Source: Acidobacteriaceae bacterium
GTDB lineage: Bacteria; Acidobacteriota; Terriglobia; Terriglobales; Acidobacteriaceae
Length of the DNA: 9,886 nucleotides
Assembly: GCA_003140785.1 (NCBI GenBank)
Contig: PLKY01000246.1
Coordinates: 4,254-14,139 of the forward strand
Reading direction: 5' to 3'
The notes under the pieces were generated by a model. It was not told the origin of the DNA. It made no database searches and saw only the letters and a program-made list of their open reading frames with translations. Positions 6,205-9,886 of the stretch are shown here, one piece after another. The translations under genes were made by a program, and so were the position numbers. How positions within the stretch are numbered: the first letter of the stretch is position 1; every line of letters begins with the position of its first letter.

Positions 6205-7950
6205 ATGAAACAGAAATCGAGAGGATCTGTCGGATATTTTCGGTTGGTCATCGCGTCGCTTGAAACGCGCCTGTGTTGGCAGGCAAGCCGAGTTGCAAAG
6301 TGCTGTGCGCGGAAACTAACGCTCATCGGACTTTTGGGATTGTTGGCAATTTCAGTTTGCGCTTCAGTTGCTTGCTCGCAGTCTCCAAAGGATGCGACGA
6401 TCCGCGGGCGTGTGTTGGATTCCACTGGAAGGCCGGTTCCAAGTGCATCCGTTCGGCTTGAGGATACCGGAAGCCTGAAGCCGTTCGAATTAGACTCAGA
6501 CCTTAAAGGTGATTTTGTGTTTTCAGGCCTCGGAGCCGGGACGTTTTCATTGGTTGCCGAGAAAGCAAACTTGCGTAGCAATGTTTCCATTGTCATTGTG
6601 CATGAGTCAGGAGAGCAACCGCGCGTTGACCTTGTCCTGGCGAATTCCAGTACTTTGGCGATTCGTGCAGATTCTTCCTCAAATCCTGGTGTCTCCCCGA
6701 TGGAATTTGCAGACAGCCCGAGTTTTACTGTTGCAGGAGTCACGGATTGGACGGCGGCCGGAGGACACGGATCAGATGCGAGTTTGCGGACAAGCGAAGC
6801 TTTAAACCGCGAGGCACTAACGCTGAAAGAGAGCGATGCTGCTCATAAAGGCATGAATGCAACGAAGGACGTCAACAAGGCGCAAGAAGCTGCATTGCGT
6901 GCGGCTCTGGCCGGTGCACCGGCTAGCTTCGATGCGAATCACCACCTGGGAGAGTTCTACCTGCACGCTGGAAAATACGACGAGTCGGCTTTGTTTCTGA
7001 AGAAAGCGTTTCAGATCGATCCGAGAAACGCCGACAACGAAATCGACCTTGCAGAAGCGTGTGACGCACTCGGTGATCTATCGCGGGCCCGCGAGCACGT
7101 TCAGAGACTCCTCGAAACCGGAGGGAGCGCAGCAGTGCATCGCCTGGCGGGAGAGATTGATGAGAAATCCGGAGATCCTCTCGCGGCAGTGCATGAATTT
7201 GAGCGAGCTGTCACGATGGACCCGAGCGAACAAGACTATTTTGAGTGGGGATCCGAACTGCTGATTCATCGGGCGGTGTGGCAAGCCAAAGAGGTATTTG
7301 AGCAAGGAGTCAAAGTTTATCCGCGTTCGGCTCGATTGCTTACGGCGCTTGGTGCTGCCCTATTCGCAGGTGCGCTTTATGATGAAGCAGCCCTGCGATT
7401 ATGCGAGGCTTCCGATCTAATACCTGACGATTCTGAGCCGTACCTCTTCATGGGAAAGGTTGAAATTGCGACGCCGAAACCACTCCCTTGTGTCGAAGAA
7501 AAGCTGACGCGGTTTGCACAGAGGAAACCCGATAACTCGCGCGCTAATTATTATCTTGCAATGGCGATCTGGAAACAAAGTGGACAAGAGATTGACGAAG
7601 AGACAACGCGAAAGATCGAGTCGATGCTTACTAAGGCTGTGATGATCGATTCCAAATTCGGCGAGGCATATGTTCAGCTCGGAAATCTCAAATCTCAACA
7701 CAAGGCTTTTGCGGAGGCGGCTGAACTGTATGCGAAGGCCATCGAGGCAGATCCGCAATCGAGCGAAGCTCACTATCGGCTCGGTTTAGCCTATGACCGC
7801 CTGGGTGAACAAGCTAAGGCGCAACGGGAGTTTCAGCTTCACGAAGAAATTGAGAAGCAGCATGCCGACGCAATTGATCGCGAGAGGCGTGAGGTTAAGC
7901 AATTTGTAGTGGAGGTTCCGGATAGGTCGGTTCGCATGGATCATCAATAA
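6205..7950 (+). CDS. Exported TPR protein with carboxypeptidase-regulatory-like domain
   Basis: A 581-residue protein built for protein contacts, outside the cytoplasm. After a basic N-terminal stretch, residues 38-56 form a hydrophobic segment (LTLIGLLGLLAISVCASVA) that reads as a signal peptide or anchor. Residues 64-147 match a carboxypeptidase-regulatory-like beta-sandwich (ATIRGRVLDSTGRPVPSASV... FVFSGLGAGTFSLVAEKANL). A linker with FTVAGVTDWTAAGGHGSD (174-191) follows. From about 240 to 552 there are roughly nine TPR-like helical pairs. The clearest are at 242-274 (HHLGEFYLHAGKYDESALFLKKAFQIDPR, in part), 309-340, 375-408, 486-518 and 520-552. The tail (553-581) is charged. The N-terminus is unusually long for a signal peptide, but there is no later ATG before the hydrophobic core and no strong ribosome binding site. 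It is convergent with the CRTAC1-family gene. The partner is unknown; the domain calls are firm. Confidence 0.88.
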   Translation: MKQKSRGSVGYFRLVIASLETRLCWQASRVAKCCARKLTLIGLLGLLAISVCASVACSQSPKDATIRGRVLDSTGRPVPSASVRLEDTGSLKPFELDSDLKGDFVFSGLGAGTFSLVAEKANLRSNVSIVIVHESGEQPRVDLVLANSSTLAIRADSSSNPGVSPMEFADSPSFTVAGVTDWTAAGGHGSDASLRTSEALNREALTLKESDAAHKGMNATKDVNKAQEAALRAALAGAPASFDANHHLGEFYLHAGKYDESALFLKKAFQIDPRNADNEIDLAEACDALGDLSRAREHVQRLLETGGSAAVHRLAGEIDEKSGDPLAAVHEFERAVTMDPSEQDYFEWGSELLIHRAVWQAKEVFEQGVKVYPRSARLLTALGAALFAGALYDEAALRLCEASDLIPDDSEPYLFMGKVEIATPKPLPCVEEKLTRFAQRKPDNSRANYYLAMAIWKQSGQEIDEETTRKIESMLTKAVMIDSKFGEAYVQLGNLKSQHKAFAEAAELYAKAIEADPQSSEAHYRLGLAYDRLGEQAKAQREFQLHEEIEKQHADAIDRERREVKQFVVEVPDRSVRMDHQ

Positions 7951-8024
7951 GGCAGTAATGAGATGCTGATTCGAGTCATCCCTGAAAATATTCCATAATC
8001 AACTACCGATTGATTGAATGGAAG

Positions 8025-9803
8025 TCAGGACGGCCTTTTGAAGGTCGCCACGATGCCCTGATCTTCGCGAATGGTGACAATCTGGTTTGCTTTCACTTGA
8101 GCGAAACGCTCAATCTTTTGTGTTGTAGGCCATTTAACTTCGATAAGATCGGCGGAACTAGCAGTACCGAGCCCAAAATGAAGGCGAAGATCGCTTTGGG
8201 ACATCACGCTCGTACCACTGTGCACCTCATCGATTTGTGAGTGCTTCCCCGTTACGACGCGGACACGTGCTCCAATCGCGGTTCGATTGCACTTGGTCCC
8301 AACAAGCTTGATTTTGATCCAGTTTTGCTTATTTCCGCCAACGTTATGAAGCAAAGATGGGATGTCGTTCATATTCAGGATTAAGACGTCCATTCCGCCG
8401 TCGTTGTCGTAGTCTCCAAACGCGGCCCCGCGGCTTGAGAAACGCGCGTTGATCCCTGGACCCATTTCTGCCGATACGTCCTTGAAGTGGCCATTACCCA
8501 GGTTCTTATAGACTAGCCGTGGATTACGGAAGGTTTCTCCAAAGTTATAGTTATCGATTTCCGGATAGACGTGTCCGTTGATCTGAATGATATCGGCCCA
8601 GCCGTCGTTGTCGTAATCGATAAATCCGCAACCCCACGCAACATAGTTGTTGTTGATACCAACTCCGGAATTGAAGGAAAGGTCGCTGAATGTGCCATCG
8701 CCATTGTTGTGGTAGAGATCGGAAGTGTCGTCTGCGAAATTGGTCTTGAAGATATCCAGATACCCGTCGCAGTCGTAGTCAGCTACGCCGACGCCCATGC
8801 CTGCTTGTTCATGGCCGTCATTGTTGTAGGCGCACCCAGCTATGACAGCAATATCAGTGAAAGTGCCATCGTGGTTGTTCTGGAACATGATACTCGGTTC
8901 TGAATCGACCGCGATATAGATATCCGGCCATCCGTCATTGTCGAAATCGTAAGATACCGAAGTAATTGAATAACGCGGGCCCGGTTTGAGAATTCCTGCC
9001 TTTTCGGAAACGTCCGTAAAAGTACCATCGCCGTTGTTATGGTAAAGGATGTTTGTGTCTCCCGGCAGACCACGCGGACCGCACATGGTTGGTACACCCT
9101 TCCACTGACAGAAAGACATACTATCAATTGAAATCGGAATATCGGGATCTAGCTTGACGAAGTTACACACGAAGAGATCGAGATATCCATCCCGATCATA
9201 GTCAAGAAATGTGCATCCTGTACCCCAACGGCCCTTATCCTGAAAAAGTCCGGTCTTGCGCGTAACATCCGTGAACGTTCCGTTTCCATTGTTGTGAAAC
9301 AATATATTGCGTCCCCAGAAGGTGCAGAAAAGGTCATCCCAGCCGTCGTTATCGTAATCGCCCACGCAAACACCGGTTTGCCAGCCCGAGCGTCCAAGGC
9401 CAGATTTGTCCGTCACGTCCGTGAATGTGCCGTCTCGGTTATTCTTAAACAGGTGGGTGGTCGGTTCTTTTCCTGACGGCCAATGGGCATCAAGCCTGCT
9501 TCCGTTGGTTATATATATGTCGAGCCAGCCGTCGTTGTCGTAGTCAAAGAATGCGATTCCGCTGCCCTTGGTCTCGATGATAACCCGCTTATGGTCTACC
9601 CCTCCCCAGACGTTGGGAACTGTTAGCCCTGCCGCTTGCGCCACATCGATAAACTGGACTCGCGAGGAGGATGAGGTTGATGGCGCAGCCTCAACAATCA
9701 ACTGTTCTTTCCAATTCCAAAGGGGAGTCGCAAGAGCGTCAAGCAATGCACCGCCGAGAACACAGAGCGATGATCCAAGAAAGCGACGACGTGGAAGCAT
9801 CAT
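8025..9803 (-). CDS. CRTAC1-type VCBS/FG-GAP repeat protein with ASPIC/UnbV domain
   Basis: A 592-residue exported protein. The N-terminus PRRRFLGSSLCVLGGALLDALA carries a twin-arginine pattern and a hydrophobic core, suggesting Tat export. Seven calcium-loop motifs of D-x-D-x-D-G type follow at residues 87, 149, 201, 286, 342, 396 and 464 (for example DYDNDGWLDI). Most are followed by an NN-x-DGTFTDV strand (121, 171, 256, 309, 366, 434). Seven such repeats fit a seven-bladed beta-propeller. Between repeats 3 and 4 lies the insert FCQWKGVPTMCGPRGLPGD (231-249), with two cysteines, a mark of this family. The C-terminal region (about 494-582: NWIKIKLVGTK, IGARVRV, LRLHFGLG, IEVKWPT) is the ASPIC/UnbV domain. 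Such proteins are common in Acidobacteria and Planctomycetes, and their role is poorly known. The start is one of two adjacent ATGs (9803 or 9800); neither has a visible ribosome binding site. The frame is complete. Confidence 0.93.
   Translation of the reverse strand: MMLPRRRFLGSSLCVLGGALLDALATPLWNWKEQLIVEAAPSTSSSSRVQFIDVAQAAGLTVPNVWGGVDHKRVIIETKGSGIAFFDYDNDGWLDIYITNGSRLDAHWPSGKEPTTHLFKNNRDGTFTDVTDKSGLGRSGWQTGVCVGDYDNDGWDDLFCTFWGRNILFHNNGNGTFTDVTRKTGLFQDKGRWGTGCTFLDYDRDGYLDLFVCNFVKLDPDIPISIDSMSFCQWKGVPTMCGPRGLPGDTNILYHNNGDGTFTDVSEKAGILKPGPRYSITSVSYDFDNDGWPDIYIAVDSEPSIMFQNNHDGTFTDIAVIAGCAYNNDGHEQAGMGVGVADYDCDGYLDIFKTNFADDTSDLYHNNGDGTFSDLSFNSGVGINNNYVAWGCGFIDYDNDGWADIIQINGHVYPEIDNYNFGETFRNPRLVYKNLGNGHFKDVSAEMGPGINARFSSRGAAFGDYDNDGGMDVLILNMNDIPSLLHNVGGNKQNWIKIKLVGTKCNRTAIGARVRVVTGKHSQIDEVHSGTSVMSQSDLRLHFGLGTASSADLIEVKWPTTQKIERFAQVKANQIVTIREDQGIVATFKRPS
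8395..9545 (-). repeat. Seven imperfect coding repeats of the D-x-D-x-D-G calcium loop
   Basis: Seven related stretches of about 18 bases recur inside the CRTAC1-family gene, near 8397, 8601, 8763, 8931, 9185, 9342 and 9528. The fullest plus-strand form is GCCGTCGTTGTCGTAGTC, encoding the complement of D-Y-D-N-D-G-W. They mark the propeller blades. Spacing in the protein is uneven (52 to 85 residues), widest around the Cys-containing insert. Confidence 0.85.
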
Positions 9804-9814
9804 AGAATGGAAAG

Positions 9815-9820
9815 ATTATA
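9815..9820 (-). promoter_or_regulatory. -10 box (TATAAT) before the CRTAC1-family gene
   Basis: A perfect TATAAT on the minus strand ends 11 bases before the ATG at 9803. Transcription from it would start about 5 bases before that ATG, giving a nearly leaderless mRNA. This fits the lack of a ribosome binding site. No good -35 box is seen at 16-18 bases. Confidence 0.4.
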
Positions 9821-9886
9821 AGTAGAGAGGCCCATGATTGGATAGAGGGTCGGGCTAAGCTGCACTAGTCTGGATAATTCGTGAAG

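Noticed and set aside
6000..6263. Plus-strand open frame across the ABC/TPR intergenic region
   Set aside because: It overlaps the start of the TPR gene in another frame, shows no domain, and has no ribosome binding site.
8029..8046. Hairpin GGCCTT-TTG-AAGGTC as a terminator between the convergent genes
   Set aside because: It is short, has a wobble pair, lies inside the end of the CRTAC1-family coding region and has no T-run on either side.
8571..8903. Plus-strand open frame rich in Val and Ile
   Set aside because: It is the complement of the repeated D-x-D-x-D-G coding stretches of the CRTAC1-family gene, which explains its repetitive valine runs.
8395..9545. Regularly recurring 18-base units, considered as a CRISPR-like or intergenic repeat array
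   Set aside because: The units are imperfect, unevenly spaced and fully explained as coding sequence for propeller calcium loops.

Overview
The window looks like a chromosomal segment of an Acidobacteria-type soil bacterium. I infer this from a secreted TPR protein with a carboxypeptidase-regulatory-like domain, a CRTAC1/ASPIC-UnbV propeller protein, and the form of the methyl-accepting chemotaxis protein (MCP) fragments. No rRNA, tRNA, IS element, CRISPR array or phage gene is visible.

Left part (1-3158, + strand): a chemotaxis cluster in the order cheA (3' part only), MCP, cheW, cheB. It is badly damaged. cheA carries a one-base frameshift near 507. The MCP has lost most of its interior, including the CheA/CheW-contacting tip, and seems to have a second frameshift. 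cheB keeps its start region and full methylesterase domain but has lost most of its receiver domain. Only cheW reads as a normal full-length gene. No cheR or cheY is seen in the window.

Middle part (3382-5983, - strand): a two-gene ABC exporter operon. An ATPase is followed by a roughly 12-span permease whose start codon overlaps the ATPase stop. It converges on the chemotaxis cluster across a 223-base gap with no recognisable content.

Right part (6205-9803): a secreted TPR protein (+ strand), divergent from the ABC operon, and a Tat-exported seven-repeat VCBS/FG-GAP protein with a C-terminal ASPIC/UnbV domain (- strand). These two converge. All four genes right of 3382 are open from end to end, so the lesions cluster in the chemotaxis half. 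That fits either local gene decay or a local assembly collapse between paralogous chemotaxis genes.

I did not find a clearly new system. The points most worth following are the clustered chemotaxis lesions, the exporter permease of unassigned family, and the paired TPR and CRTAC1 secreted proteins.
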